A DNA stretch of 64,000 bases from Agrobacterium larrymoorei (GCF_030819275.1 NZ_JAUTBL010000002.1:994501-1058500); one strand, 5' to 3'; shown: positions 16,785 to 26,587, counted from the first letter of the stretch. Numbers and translations: made by a program. The notes: generated from the sequence alone by a model not told the origin.

Positions 16785-18720
16785 TTGCGAAAGGCGCTGG
16801 CAGTCGTTGTTTGCTGCTTCATACTCGCCACCGGCTATATCGCTTATGTGATAGCTGAGCGGCAGAACGCGCTTCAAAAATTCGCTCGCTATAATGACTC
16901 ATGGGCTGTCAGCCAGACTGTGAGCGAATATATCCGTTTCGAAAGCCTGCTTGCGGAATATGCTCTCGGAATAGAGGGGATCGATAAGGACGAGCTGCGC
17001 CTTCGCCTCGATATCGTGCTTGGCAGAATGAGCTCTCTCAAGGAAGGGAGCCTGGCGGCCTTCATCGACGCCAAGCCGGACATGCGCCGGGTCATTGGAG
17101 ACGTCAATCAGGTCCTTGAGGATATCGACAATAGGCTCGAAGGCTTAAGCCCCGCTGAGGCTAGGGCGTTGCTTCCGACGATAAGCGGTCTCGTTCCACA
17201 ATTGACATCTGTTGCTGCTGCATCCGTTGCCAATGACGTCGAGATGATCGACGCCGCCCATGCGGAAGTCCGAAAGCTTCACATTATCTACACTGGGCTC
17301 GCGGGAGGGTTGATCCTGTGCGGCATGGCACTGATCTTTCTCCTCTTGCGGCACAACCAGCTGCTCGACCGCGCCCAGACAAAGCTTACACTTTTGGCTG
17401 AAGAATTGCGGACTGCAACGTTAGAGTTGCAGTCTAATAATCTAAGGCTCGAGTATGATGCCTATCATGACGCTTTGACAAACCTTCCCAACCGCGCGCT
17501 TTTTTCGGCGTGAGCTCGTACGCAGGCTCGATCCTCCTACCGGCATCGATAAGGTTGCACTTCTGCTTTTGGATCTCGACGGTTTCAAGGAGATCAACGA
17601 CACGCTGGGTCACGATGTTGGCGATAGCCTTCTTCAGGCCGTGGCTGCGCGCATTCTGCCGATAAGGAAGAATCACGAGCTGATCTGTCGGCTGGGAGGC
17701 GATGAGTTCGCGCTGGTCGCGGACAATCTCGATGAGGAAAAAGCACTCGATCTTGCCCGCTCCTTGGTCGAAAGGATCGCCAGCCCATATCATATCGGTG
17801 ATATGGAGATTAAGATCGGCACCTGTGTCGGCATTGCCATCTCCCACAGGAAGTCGCATGCCGATGAATTGCTGAAACACGCGGATCTTGCGCTCTACGA
17901 GGCCAAGCGGGCAGGGGCGGGAAGTCTCAGTGTTTACAGACCCTATATGCAGAGCCAATTGGCAGAGAAGCGATCTTTTGAAGCGGATCTGCAGGCTGCT
18001 CTCCAGAACAATGAGATGGAGGTCTACTATCAGCCGCAAGTATCAACGGAGACCCGCGGTATTTGTGGTTTTGAAGCGCTCTTGCGCTGGACTCATCCTG
18101 TCCGTGGGCGCGTTCCTCCGGCGGAGTTCATTCCTGTCGCAGAAAGAACCGGCTTTATAAACGCGCTTGGAAAATGGGTGATGGAGACGGCCTGCAAGGA
18201 GGCCGCGCTTTGGAAGCCGGATATCAAGATCGCCATCAACCTCTCGCCTGTTCAGCTTCACAGTAGCAATCTCATTCAAAACGTAGTTGACGCCCTGGAA
18301 AAGAGCAGTCTCGATCCCGCGCGTCTCGAAATGGAGATCACCGAATCCGTGCTTCTCGGCAACAGCGACCAGACGCTTGCTATTCTCGGGAACCTAAAGG
18401 CGGTCGGCATCAACATGGCGATGGACGATTTCGGCACGGGTTACTCATCGCTCGGCAATCTGCGCCGCGTTCCATTCGATAAGCTCAAGATCGACCAGTC
18501 GTTCCTGGCGGATATTACCAGCAGCCAGGATGCGTTAGCCATTGTCGAGTTTGTGGTGGGGCTCGGTCGCAAGCTGCGCATGACGATGATCGCTGAAGGT
18601 GTGGAGACGGAAGAACAGTTCGCTTATATGCGTCAGCTTGGCTGCGACCAGATCCAAGGCTACCTCATAGGCAAACCTGTTCCCGCAAGCGAACTTACCG
18701 CTTATGGCATCTATGCGTGA
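16785..18720 (+). pseudogene. GGDEF-EAL c-di-GMP signalling protein, split by a one-base frameshift
   Basis: Restoring the frame gives about 644 residues. An N-terminal membrane segment (about residues 5-22) is followed by a periplasmic helical domain (to about 165), a second membrane segment (IIYTGLAGGLILCGMALIFL), a coiled linker, a GGDEF domain (CRLGGDEFALV; LDLDGFKEIND) and an EAL domain (FEALLRWTHP, DDFGTGYSSL, EITESV). Both catalytic signatures look intact, so it could make and break c-di-GMP. The frame is lost at a run of six T (17500-17505), where five T would read ALFRRELVRRLDPPTGIDK. As written, translation stops at 17513 before GGDEF. The start is a TTG at 16785 with AAGGTG upstream. 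This may be a sequence error, a recent mutation or a phase-variable tract. Confidence 0.8.
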
Positions 18721-18788
18721 AGGTTCTTGATCGCCTGCCATCTCAACCCAACGGGCTTCGCTCCCCTAATAAGAATTTGAAAGGACGC

Positions 18789-19487
18789 ATGATGGAAGCG
18801 TTTGAGATACACGGTGTCCTCTTGCGACTGTCATCAGACGAGGTCTCACCGGTGATATGGCAGGCGTTGAAGGATGGCAGCTACGAAGCGAAGGAAGCCC
18901 GGAGCGTGGCGCGCGCTGTCAGACCCGGCGACCGAGTCCTGGAGCTTGGCTCAGGCATCGGGGTCATCACGTCGGTGATTGCACGCATTCCGGACGTTTC
19001 AGTCTTCGCTTTCGAGGCCAACCCCTCTACTGCGCGTCTTGCCGAGCGAATTCTGGCGGCAAACGACGCCAGCAATGTGCGTTTCTCCCAGGGGCTTTTG
19101 ACTGCCGGAGATCCTGATACGCATGTCTTTTATGTTCGGCGCGATTTGTGGATGTCATCCATGGATGAGCAGCAGGGTCCCTATGAAAGCAGTATTGAGA
19201 TTGGGTCGGAGAACATCGACGCCTTCATCCAGCGTCATGACATCAACGTACTGGTAATGGACATTGAAGGGGCGGAGCGTGATCTGTTGCGCGATGCGAC
19301 GCTAAAGGGCGTGGAGCGGATTTTCGTCGAACTCCACGATCATCTCTATGGTCTCTCGGGGGTTCGCGACATCACTCAGGCGCTGGCGGAAAAAGGTTTT
19401 GCCTATGATCCTCGGGGATCTCGAGGCCCTTGCGTCCTCTTTGCCAAGGATGATGGACCGCGGGAATATGATCCTGACGTGGACTGA
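18789..19487 (+). CDS. FkbM-family SAM-dependent methyltransferase
   Basis: A 232-residue methyltransferase. The SAM-binding motif I VLELGSGIGVITSVIA is near residues 53-68, acidic motif II VFAFEANP near 77, and LVMDIEGAERDLL near 157 is the FkbM signature. FkbM enzymes O-methylate small molecules or sugars; the substrate here is unknown and no biosynthetic cluster is nearby. Two adjacent ATGs (18789, 18792) follow AAAGGA, and either could start. The open frame reaches back to 18717, but that overlaps the end of the GGDEF-EAL gene and has no ribosome site. It converges on the chemoreceptor gene through a dispersed repeat. Confidence 0.8.
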   Translation: MMEAFEIHGVLLRLSSDEVSPVIWQALKDGSYEAKEARSVARAVRPGDRVLELGSGIGVITSVIARIPDVSVFAFEANPSTARLAERILAANDASNVRFSQGLLTAGDPDTHVFYVRRDLWMSSMDEQQGPYESSIEIGSENIDAFIQRHDINVLVMDIEGAERDLLRDATLKGVERIFVELHDHLYGLSGVRDITQALAEKGFAYDPRGSRGPCVLFAKDDGPREYDPDVD

Positions 19488-19519
19488 TGAGAAGACCACT
19501 CGGCCTTCTCATTTTCGAT

Positions 19520-19612
19520 CTAAAGCGTGGCGCGACCTTTCAGATTCGCTCCCACGTTTTAACTGTTGTTATCGCAAAACCGCCGCACACTTTTTGCGCG
19601 ACGTGCTTTTAG
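19520..19612 (-). repeat. Dispersed intergenic repeat, copy B (reversed)
   Basis: The reverse complement reads GCACGTCGCGCAAAAAGTG, then GCGGTTTTGCGATAACAAC and GAGCGAATCTGAAAGGTC, the same blocks in the same order as the other four copies. It fills the space between the convergent FkbM and chemoreceptor genes and touches the latter's stop codon. Confidence 0.75.
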
Positions 19613-21099
19613 GCTGCGCGGCGCTGCTGATAGGTCATCGATTTTTCGACGTGGAAGCGTGAAATCAGCGACGCAAGGTTGCTGCTGATATCGCTCAAGC
19701 CGTGGGTAGAGGCATTGGTCTCTTCCACCATCGCCGCATTCTGCTGCGTCAGCTGATCCATGCTGTTGATGGCCATATTGATTTCCTGGATTCCGACGGC
19801 CTGTTCGCGCACGGCTTGGGTGATCGCGCCGATATGCTCATGAATATCGTCGACCTTGCCGCCGATGGAGTTCAGCGCTTCATCGGTACGGTTGACGAGC
19901 GAGACACCGTGGGCGACGTCCTGCGACGACTTGTCGATCAGCGTGCGGATTTCCTTGGCGGCGGAAGCCGAGCGCTGGGCCAATTCGCGAACTTCCTGTG
20001 CGACGACGGCAAAGCCTTTGCCGGCTTCACCGGCACGTGCTGCTTCGACGCCGGCATTCAGCGCCAGAAGGTTTGTCTGGAAGGAGATCTCGTCGATGAC
20101 GCTGATGATCTGCGTGATCTTCTGTGATGAGCTCTCGATCGCGCTCATGGCCTCAACGGCTTCGCTGACGATGTGACGGGAGCGCGCCGCTTCTTCGGCC
20201 GAGCTTTTGACGATCGCTTGGGCCTCTTCCGTCCTTGAGGCGGACTGCTTCGAGATCGTGGTGATCTGATCAATCGCCGCGGCTGTTTCTTCGAGCGAGG
20301 CAGCCTGCTGCTCGGTGCGCCGCGCCATATCGTCGGTCGCAGATGTCAATTCCCGCGTATTGTTGGCGATCTTGTGGGACTCTTCAACGATCTCGGAAAA
20401 GGCTCTGGACAAACGGCTGATGGCCGCATTGAAGTTGTCCTTGAGGCCGTTAAATTCTGTGGGCAGGGGGCCGTCGATACGCGAAGTGAGATCACCCTGC
20501 GCCATCCGGTCCAGCGCACTGTTCAGCAGCGCCAGAACGTGGTCCTGCTCTTCCTTCATGCGTTTCTGTTCTGCCTCAACCTTCGCACGCTCGTCGGCAA
20601 GCACATCGAGATAAACGGAAATCGAGTAATCCATGTCCAGCATCGCGGCCTTGACCGTTGCACTGATGCCCTTGGCAACCTTCTTACCCTTCTTCTCGAC
20701 CAGAAAGCCTTTCAGTTCCGATTCGACAATGGCCTTGATGATACCTTCCAGCACAAGGGCGTAGCCGCCGATGTACCAGCGCGGCTCAAGCCCCAATCGC
20801 GCATGGGTGCGTCCGATAGCACTCACCGCCTTGGTGTAATCCGCGTCGAAGACGCCAGATGCGATACGTGTCCAGTGGCTGACCTGCATGCTTTTGGCAT
20901 GCTGGATGTGCGCTTCGCTGGAGAAGAACTTCGCGGTCTCTGGAACGGCTCTTGCCTTCTTGTAGAAAGCGTCGAGCGAGCTGCTGAGCGTGTCGGTGAT
21001 CGTTGTTTTCAGAGCGGCAAGATCCTGCCTCTGCTCCGAATCCAGACCGAGGAAATCAAGTCGCTCGGTCAATTGAGAATTGTTGTGCAGCCCCGTCAT
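19609..21099 (-). CDS. Globin-coupled methyl-accepting chemotaxis protein (aerotaxis type)
   Basis: A 496-residue cytoplasmic chemoreceptor with no membrane segments. Residues about 10-170 form a globin-coupled sensor; the conserved His of [20 protein letters not shown] is the expected proximal haem ligand, as in HemAT oxygen sensors. A HAMP-like linker ([19 protein letters not shown]) follows near 210-230, then a long signalling coiled coil (about 240-480) with the hairpin tip [20 protein letters not shown]. There is no C-terminal CheR/CheB pentapeptide (it ends QQRRAA). Haem binding and oxygen sensing are inferred from the family. I used the ATG at 21099; 75 bases of open frame upstream lack a ribosome site. 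Confidence 0.88.
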   Translation of the reverse strand: MTGLHNNSQLTERLDFLGLDSEQRQDLAALKTTITDTLSSSLDAFYKKARAVPETAKFFSSEAHIQHAKSMQVSHWTRIASGVFDADYTKAVSAIGRTHARLGLEPRWYIGGYALVLEGIIKAIVESELKGFLVEKKGKKVAKGISATVKAAMLDMDYSISVYLDVLADERAKVEAEQKRMKEEQDHVLALLNSALDRMAQGDLTSRIDGPLPTEFNGLKDNFNAAISRLSRAFSEIVEESHKIANNTRELTSATDDMARRTEQQAASLEETAAAIDQITTISKQSASRTEEAQAIVKSSAEEAARSRHIVSEAVEAMSAIESSSQKITQIISVIDEISFQTNLLALNAGVEAARAGEAGKGFAVVAQEVRELAQRSASAAKEIRTLIDKSSQDVAHGVSLVNRTDEALNSIGGKVDDIHEHIGAITQAVREQAVGIQEINMAINSMDQLTQQNAAMVEETNASTHGLSDISSNLASLISRFHVEKSMTYQQRRAA

Positions 21100-21226
21100 A
21101 GTAAAACAGCCCCTACTATTCGTGCACGTTCCCCAACTGCACGCAAAAAAATCAATCGGGGCAGGAAAACACAACTATGCTTAAATATTTGCTAAAACAG
21201 TAAATCAACCTTTGATAGGTGGTGAA

Positions 21227-21256
21227 CAGGCGCTAAGGATCGAGCCTTGGCGCCTG
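21227..21256 (-). terminator. Strong hairpin after the NYN-domain gene
   Basis: CAGGCGCTAAGG pairs with CCTTGGCGCCTG (one G-T) around ATCGAG, about 28 bases after the NYN stop. Neither strand has a good T-run, so it may be a processing or Rho-assisted element rather than a classical terminator. Confidence 0.5.
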
Positions 21257-21283
21257 TCGCAAGAAAAAGAACTGCTTAAGTCT

Positions 21284-21859
21284 TCACTCCACCGTCTCGG
21301 CGGTCTCGACCGGTGGGCGGGAAGCGCGTTCGCTAGGATCACGACCAATTTCCGCCTTGAGGGACAGAAGATCGATGAAATGGTCGGCCTGGCGGCGAAG
21401 ATCGTCGGCGATCATCGGCGGCTGCGTTGACATCGTAGAGATCACGGACACCTTGCGACCCTTGCGTTGCAGCGCGTCCACCAGCGTCGTGAAGTCGCCA
21501 TCACCGGAAAAGAGAACCAGATGGTCCACGGTCTCGGACTGTTCCATGGCATCGACGGCAAGCTCGATATCCATGTTGCCCTTGATCTTGCGGCGACCCA
21601 TAGCGTCGGTAAATTCCTTGGCAGGCTTTGTCACGACCTTGTAGCCGTTATAGTCCAGCCAATCGATCAGCGGACGAATGGAGGAATATTCCTGGTCTTC
21701 GATGAGGGCAGTGTAATAATAGGCGCGTAAGAGATATCCGCGCTTCTGAAAAGCCTTCAGTAGCTTTCGGTAATCAATATCGAAACCTAGGCTTTTCGAT
21801 GCAGCGTAGAGGTTTGCCCCGTCAATAAAGAGCGCAATTTTCTCACGTGGGTCGAACAT
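21284..21859 (-). CDS. NYN-domain (LabA/DUF88-like) PIN-fold protein
   Basis: A 191-residue protein of the NYN family, PIN-like nucleases thought to act on RNA. The acidic pocket is visible: FIDGANLYAA near residues 11-20, GNMDIELAVDAM near 98, and LFSGDGDFTTLVDAL near 117. The charged C-terminal tail (ERASRPPVETAETVE) is variable in the family. The ATG at 21859 has GGAGGAAC upstream; a start at 21877 would put that site inside the gene. It is divergent from rpoZ, the usual neighbour in rhizobia. The RNA target is unknown. Confidence 0.85.
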   Translation of the reverse strand: MFDPREKIALFIDGANLYAASKSLGFDIDYRKLLKAFQKRGYLLRAYYYTALIEDQEYSSIRPLIDWLDYNGYKVVTKPAKEFTDAMGRRKIKGNMDIELAVDAMEQSETVDHLVLFSGDGDFTTLVDALQRKGRKVSVISTMSTQPPMIADDLRRQADHFIDLLSLKAEIGRDPSERASRPPVETAETVE

Positions 21860-22140
21860 AAAAAAGTGTTCCTCCAAAGCGGCTCCCAGCCGCGAATATA
21901 ATAAGAGTATCGAATACCAGCTAACATCTTGGTCTGTGATACATTATTAAGCTTTCATATAAGCTCGTTTGCCTCGCAGTCCAGACCCACCGCTACAATT
22001 TGCACTAACTTCTGAACGGTGCGTGTGGTTGCGTCCTGTAGGAGACAAAGCACGTGAAATGAGGAAAAACTTGAAATTCGCGGACAATGTCTATATCGGG
22101 ACCATTAATCAGCGACATCACGACCCGCAAAGGACAGGCA

Positions 22141-22533
22141 ATGGCCCGTGTCACAGTAGAAGATTGCATTGACAAAGTAGACAACCGTTTCGAGCTCGTT
22201 CTCCTGGCAAGCCACCGCGCACGCCAGATTTCGCAGGGCTCTCAGATCACGGTTGACCGCGACAACGACAAGAACCCTGTCGTTGCCCTTCGCGAGATTG
22301 CCGATGAGACGCTTTCGCCCGATGACCTGAAGGAAGATCTGATTCATTCGCTGCAGAAGCATGTGGAAGTGGACGAGCCTGAGCCCGATCCGGTGACGCT
22401 TGCAGCCAATGCGACCAGTGAGAGCGAAGACGACGACGCGCCTGAAACCATCACCTTCGACCAGATGTCGGAAGAAGAGCTTCTGGCTGGCATCGAAGGT
22501 CTTGTGCCGCCGGAAAAGAACGACGACTACTAA
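22141..22533 (+). CDS. rpoZ: RNA polymerase omega subunit
   Basis: A 130-residue omega subunit that helps the beta' subunit fold and is involved in ppGpp binding in some bacteria. The core is [25 protein letters not shown] at residues 5-29; the acidic C-terminal tail ([24 protein letters not shown]) is typical of alphaproteobacterial omega. The ATG at 22141 has AAAGGA upstream, so the in-frame ATG at 22087 is not used. The next gene is the ppGpp enzyme rsh, a conserved pairing; a hairpin between them suggests partial termination. Confidence 0.96.
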   Translation: MARVTVEDCIDKVDNRFELVLLASHRARQISQGSQITVDRDNDKNPVVALREIADETLSPDDLKEDLIHSLQKHVEVDEPEPDPVTLAANATSESEDDDAPETITFDQMSEEELLAGIEGLVPPEKNDDY

Positions 22534-22557
22534 AACCGGGCGCTGTGCCGGTTTTCG
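22532..22557 (+). terminator. Hairpin between rpoZ and rsh
   Basis: AAAACCGG and CCGGTTTT form a perfect 8-bp stem; the T residues of its right arm supply the only T-run. It begins at the rpoZ stop and may partly uncouple rsh from rpoZ. Confidence 0.65.
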
Positions 22558-22681
22558 TCCGGTTACGCTCTGTAAATGATTGTCGTCATAATCTTATCCT
22601 GGATTATGTATCATCGTGCGCCAATCCGGCGGGGCCGTCCCCGTCAATTGGCGCGCTTTCTTTTTTCGGGGCATCCCATTC

Positions 22682-24916
22682 ATGATGCGACAATACGAAC
22701 TCGTGGAGCGGGTTCAGAAATACAAGCCTGATGTGAATGAGGCCTTGCTGAACAAGGCCTATGTTTACGCGATGCAGAAGCATGGCCAGCAGAAGCGGGC
22801 CAATGGTGACCCCTATATCTCCCATCCGCTGGAAGTGGCGGCGATTCTCACTGAAATGCATCTGGATGAGTCGACCATTGCGGTTGCTCTCCTGCATGAC
22901 ACGATTGAGGATACGAGCGCGACGCGCGCTGAAATCGACGAGATGTTCGGAGAAGATATCGGACGGCTGGTCGAAGGCCTGACGAAGCTCAAGAAGCTCG
23001 ATCTCGTCAGTAAAAAGGCCAAACAGGCCGAGAACTTGCGCAAGCTGCTGCTGGCCATTTCAGACGACGTGCGCGTGCTCTTGGTCAAACTTGCCGACCG
23101 CCTGCACAATATGCGCACCATGGAGCATATGCCGGCCGACAAGCGCAGCCGCATCTCCGAAGAAACGATGGAAATCTATGCGCCGCTCGCAGGTCGCATG
23201 GGTATGCAGGACATGCGCGACGAGCTTGAGAACCTCTCGTTCCGCTATCTCAATCCCGATGCTTTCGAGACCGTGACCAAGCGACTGCAGGAGCTGGAAG
23301 AGCGCAATGAGGGCCTGATCAAGAAGATCGAGGACGAACTGCGCGAACTGCTGCTGGCGAATGGCGTCGAAGGCGCCATGGTCAAGGGGCGACAGAAGAA
23401 GCCCTATTCTGTTTTTCGCAAGATGCAGTCCAAGTCGCTGTCCTTCGAGCAATTGTCCGATGTCTACGGCTTTCGCATACTCGTGCAGGATATCCCGTCC
23501 TGTTACCGTGCGCTGGGCATTGTCCACACGCGCTGGCGCGTGGTGCCTGGCCGCTTCAAGGACTATATCTCGACGCCCAAGCAGAACGATTATCGTTCGA
23601 TCCATACCACCATCGTCGGTCCGTCACGCCAGCGTATTGAACTGCAAATCCGCACGCGACGCATGCACGAGATTGCCGAATTCGGTATCGCCGCACATTC
23701 GCTCTACAAGGATGGCGAAACGGGCGACACGGAACAGCTTTCGACCGAAACCAACGCCTATTCCTGGCTGCGTCACACGATCGAATCGCTTGCCGAAGGC
23801 GATAACCCGGAAGAGTTCCTCGAGCACACCAAGCTCGAACTGTTCCAGGACCAGGTCTTCTGCTTTACGCCAAAGGGCAAGCTCATCGCGCTCCCGCGCG
23901 GCGCGACCCCCATCGACTTTGCTTACGCCGTCCACACCAATATCGGCGACACCACAGTCGGCGCGAAGATCAATGGCCGCATCATGCCGCTCGTCACGCG
24001 CCTTAACAACGGTGATGAGGTGGAAATCATTCGCTCCGGCGTGCAGGTGCCGCCTGCCGCTTGGGAAGAGGTCGTTGTCACCGGTAAAGCGCGTTCGGCG
24101 ATCCGTCGTGCGACACGCATGGCCATCCGCAAGCAATATGCAGGTCTGGGCTATCGCATCTTGGAGCGCACCTTCGAGCGCGCTGGCAAGACCTTCTCGC
24201 GCGAAGCGCTAAAGCCGGTCCTGCATCGCTTGGCGCATAAAGACGTGGAGGATGCGATTGCGGCCGTCGGTCGCGGTGAGGTGTCCTCTCTGGATGTCCT
24301 GCGCGCAGTCTTCCCGGATTACCAGGATGAGCGCGTCACCGTGAAGATGACCGGCGACGATGGCTGGTTCAATATGCGAAGCGCTTCCGGCATGATCTTC
24401 AAGATTCCCGGAAAGTCGCGCTCAGCACTGGAAGATGATGGCGCCACCGAAGTGCTGGATGGCCCGGATCCCATGCCGATCCGCGGTCTTTCCGATAATG
24501 TCGAAGTCCATTTCGGCGCTACCGGGGCCGTGCCCGGCGATCGTATCGTCGGCATCATGGAGAAGGGGAAGGGGATCACCATCTACCCGATCCAGTCGCC
24601 TGCACTCCAACGGTTTGACGATGAGCCGGAACGCTGGATCGACGTGCGCTGGGATCTCGATGAGGCAAACAAGTCCCGCTTTATGGCGCGACTGTTGATC
24701 AACGCGCTGAATGAGCCTGGGACGCTGGCCTCCGTTGCACAATCCATCGCGACGCTGGATGTGAATATTCGGGCGCTCAACATGGTGCGTATCGGCACGG
24801 ACTTTTCGGAGCTGTCGCTCGACGTGGAAGTCTGGGATCTACGCCAACTCAACCAGCTTCTGTCGCAGTTGAAAGACCTTGATTGCGTTTCAACGGTCAA
24901 ACGTGCCTTCGATTGA
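22682..24916 (+). CDS. relA: Bifunctional (p)ppGpp synthetase/hydrolase Rsh
   Basis: A 744-residue RelA/SpoT-family enzyme, the single long stringent-response protein usual in alphaproteobacteria. The N-terminal HD hydrolase is intact: HPLEVA near residue 45, LLHDTIEDT near 69, LADRLHNMRT near 137. The synthetase domain follows (KGRQKKPYSVFRKM near 237, DVYGFRILV near 260). It carries PGRFKDYIS, the RxKD form typical of bifunctional enzymes rather than the ExDD of monofunctional RelA. A TGS domain (FTPKGKLIALPRGATPIDFAYAVH, about 392-455) and a C-terminal ACT domain (from about 670) follow. Adjacent ATGs at 22682 and 22685 are both possible. Confidence 0.96.
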   Translation: MMRQYELVERVQKYKPDVNEALLNKAYVYAMQKHGQQKRANGDPYISHPLEVAAILTEMHLDESTIAVALLHDTIEDTSATRAEIDEMFGEDIGRLVEGLTKLKKLDLVSKKAKQAENLRKLLLAISDDVRVLLVKLADRLHNMRTMEHMPADKRSRISEETMEIYAPLAGRMGMQDMRDELENLSFRYLNPDAFETVTKRLQELEERNEGLIKKIEDELRELLLANGVEGAMVKGRQKKPYSVFRKMQSKSLSFEQLSDVYGFRILVQDIPSCYRALGIVHTRWRVVPGRFKDYISTPKQNDYRSIHTTIVGPSRQRIELQIRTRRMHEIAEFGIAAHSLYKDGETGDTEQLSTETNAYSWLRHTIESLAEGDNPEEFLEHTKLELFQDQVFCFTPKGKLIALPRGATPIDFAYAVHTNIGDTTVGAKINGRIMPLVTRLNNGDEVEIIRSGVQVPPAAWEEVVVTGKARSAIRRATRMAIRKQYAGLGYRILERTFERAGKTFSREALKPVLHRLAHKDVEDAIAAVGRGEVSSLDVLRAVFPDYQDERVTVKMTGDDGWFNMRSASGMIFKIPGKSRSALEDDGATEVLDGPDPMPIRGLSDNVEVHFGATGAVPGDRIVGIMEKGKGITIYPIQSPALQRFDDEPERWIDVRWDLDEANKSRFMARLLINALNEPGTLASVAQSIATLDVNIRALNMVRIGTDFSELSLDVEVWDLRQLNQLLSQLKDLDCVSTVKRAFD

Positions 24917-24944
24917 TGCATCAAGTGCTCAATAAAGTGACTTT

Positions 24945-24983
24945 AAGGCCGCTGCTATGCGATTCTTGCATGGCAGCGGCCTT
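24945..24983 (+). terminator. Rho-independent terminator of rsh
   Basis: AAGGCCGCTGC and GCAGCGGCCTT form a perfect 11-bp stem around 17 bases, followed by GTCTTAT; about 30 bases after the rsh stop. Confidence 0.8.
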
Positions 24984-25107
24984 GTCTTATCCGTAGTCAT
25001 CAGGCGGTATCGCAGCTATCTTCACTCCAGAAATCAAGAGCAACAGAGGTTTCCTCCGGCATTCCTGCCGTTGAAGACAGAGCCTCAAATCTGGAAAGGA
25101 TATGCAA

Positions 25108-25254
25108 ATGTTTGCACCGCTTCGTAAGATTGCCCGCGCTGTTCGTGGCAAGTCGGTTCAGGAACGCGAATTCGATTACCTCAGCGGCTCGGTATCGAAT
25201 GTCGATCTCGAACTTCGGCAGCGCGAAGTTGATCGCGGCATGTTCCGTAGATAA
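25108..25254 (+). CDS. Small DUF3563-family protein
   Basis: A 48-residue basic protein (MFAPLRKIARAVRGKSVQ..FDYLSGSVSNVDLELRQRE..GMFRR) that matches the short DUF3563 family of Rhizobiales, whose function is unknown. The motif E-R-E-F-D-Y-L-S..S-V-D/N-L-E-x-R-x-R is the family core. AAAGGA lies eight bases before the ATG at 25108; the in-frame ATG two codons upstream is too close to that site. It is followed by a strong hairpin near 25287-25316. Confidence 0.8.
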   Translation: MFAPLRKIARAVRGKSVQEREFDYLSGSVSNVDLELRQREVDRGMFRR

Positions 25255-25286
25255 GACAAAAGCGCATGGCGGCCATGCCGCCACGC

Positions 25287-25316
25287 TTGGCGCGGAGCCG
25301 TTGGGCTCCGCCAAGA
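25287..25316 (+). terminator. Probable terminator after the DUF3563 gene
   Basis: CTTGGCGCGGAGCC pairs with GGCTCCGCCAAG around GTTG with a small bulge. There is no clear T-run, so efficiency is uncertain. Confidence 0.5.
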
Positions 25317-25472
25317 GCATGTCCCGTAAAAGTGCTGAACGATCTGCGGATCGGGAATTTGATGAACCAAAGAATGAAAGCGTGAACGGCGGATGCCCGC
25401 TATCGTGCACGCTCGGGTGCGGAGCTGTTTTCGCCACTTGGCGGAATGCGGGCGATGACATAAAGTCCGCTC

Positions 25473-26051
25473 ATGCCATTTCGCCGCCGCCGTCCTGCAA
25501 AACTCTCCGAAAGACTCATCGCCTCGCTCTGGCCTCGTATGGGGCTGCGTCGTTCGCTTCGCTATATGAAGTTGAAGCTGGTTCGGCTTTCGGCATCGCC
25601 CTACGCTGTGGCCGCCGGTGCGGCAACGGGCGTGGCCGTTTCCTGGACACCGTTTCTCGGCGTCCATATTCTTATCGCCATGATGATCGGCTTTGTTCTG
25701 CGCGCAAATCTCGTTGCTGCGGCACTCGGAACGACATTTGCGAACCCACTGACATTTCCGCTGATATGGGCGTCCACTTGGGAGCTCGGTCATTTCATCC
25801 TTGGTCGTAATGGCGGCGAGGTGGCGGGGCGCGTGGATTTTGTGGAAATATTCGCCCACATGAACTTCCTGCAGTTATGGAAGCCGGTTCTAGAGCCGAT
25901 GACGATTGGGTCACTGATTCCGGCCGCGATCTCGGCCGTCGTCACCTATGCGGTAGTCTATGCGATCATCAGTGGTTTTCGCCAGCGCAAGCATCAAAAA
26001 ATTTCTGCGCGTGCCGCAAATCGTAATGCCACGATGGATTTGGTCGAATGA
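25473..26051 (+). CDS. DUF2062-family membrane protein
   Basis: A 192-residue inner-membrane protein. A basic N-terminus ([13 protein letters not shown]) is followed by hydrophobic helices at about residues 45-85 ([40 protein letters not shown]) and about 150-172. The motif [18 protein letters not shown] is characteristic of DUF2062, a family without established function. Its last four bases overlap the ATG of acpS, so it is the head of the acpS-lepB-rnc-era operon. Confidence 0.85.
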   Translation: MPFRRRRPAKLSERLIASLWPRMGLRRSLRYMKLKLVRLSASPYAVAAGAATGVAVSWTPFLGVHILIAMMIGFVLRANLVAAALGTTFANPLTFPLIWASTWELGHFILGRNGGEVAGRVDFVEIFAHMNFLQLWKPVLEPMTIGSLIPAAISAVVTYAVVYAIISGFRQRKHQKISARAANRNATMDLVE

Positions 26052-26452
26052 TTATTGGTCTCGGAAGCGATCTCATAGATATCCGCCGGGTCGAGTCCTC
26101 CATCGAACGTTTCGGTGACAGGTTCACCCATCGCTGTTTCACCGATATCGAGCGAGAGAAATCCGACCGCCGCAAGAACCGCGCCGCATCCTATGCGAAA
26201 CGCTTCGCGGCCAAGGAAGCCTGCTCGAAGGCGTTGGGTACGGGTCTGGCGCAAGGTGTGTTCTGGAAGGACATGGGCGTCATCAACCTGCCAAGTGGCA
26301 AGCCGACGATGCGTCTCACCAATGGGGCGGAAGAGCGCCTGAAGGCCATGTTGCCTGCCGGTCATGAGGCGGTGATCCACCTGACGATCACGGATGACTT
26401 TCCCTATGCGCAAGCCTTCGTCATTATCGAGGCGCTTCCTGTTTCCGGATGA
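26048..26452 (+). CDS. acpS: Holo-[acyl-carrier-protein] synthase
   Basis: A 134-residue phosphopantetheinyl transferase that moves the 4'-phosphopantetheine arm of CoA onto acyl carrier protein. Motifs: [15 protein letters not shown] at residues 2-16, with the Mg-binding Asp, and [15 protein letters not shown] near 52-66, with the Glu and Lys of the active site. The length is typical. It overlaps the DUF2062 gene by four bases; lepB follows after about 135 bases. Confidence 0.95.
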   Translation: MIIGLGSDLIDIRRVESSIERFGDRFTHRCFTDIEREKSDRRKNRAASYAKRFAAKEACSKALGTGLAQGVFWKDMGVINLPSGKPTMRLTNGAEERLKAMLPAGHEAVIHLTITDDFPYAQAFVIIEALPVSG

Positions 26453-26587
26453 TGTCACAGCGGCAACGTCGCTGGGGCTGCATCTCAATAGAAAAGCTTC
26501 CCTTTGGTCCGGAAAGGCACTAAAGCATCTCAAAAGATCGTGCAGCGGTCTATGACAATGACGAAGAACGAGCAGACAGGTCTCTAA

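Noticed and set aside
25315..25383. Possible sixth copy of the dispersed repeat (AGAGCATGTCCCGTAAAAGTG)
   Set aside because: Only the first block matches; the later blocks are missing, so it is not counted.
25112..25810. A 232-codon frame running through the DUF3563 gene, the hairpin and into DUF2062
   Set aside because: It crosses a strong stem-loop and two supported genes in other frames and has no domain.
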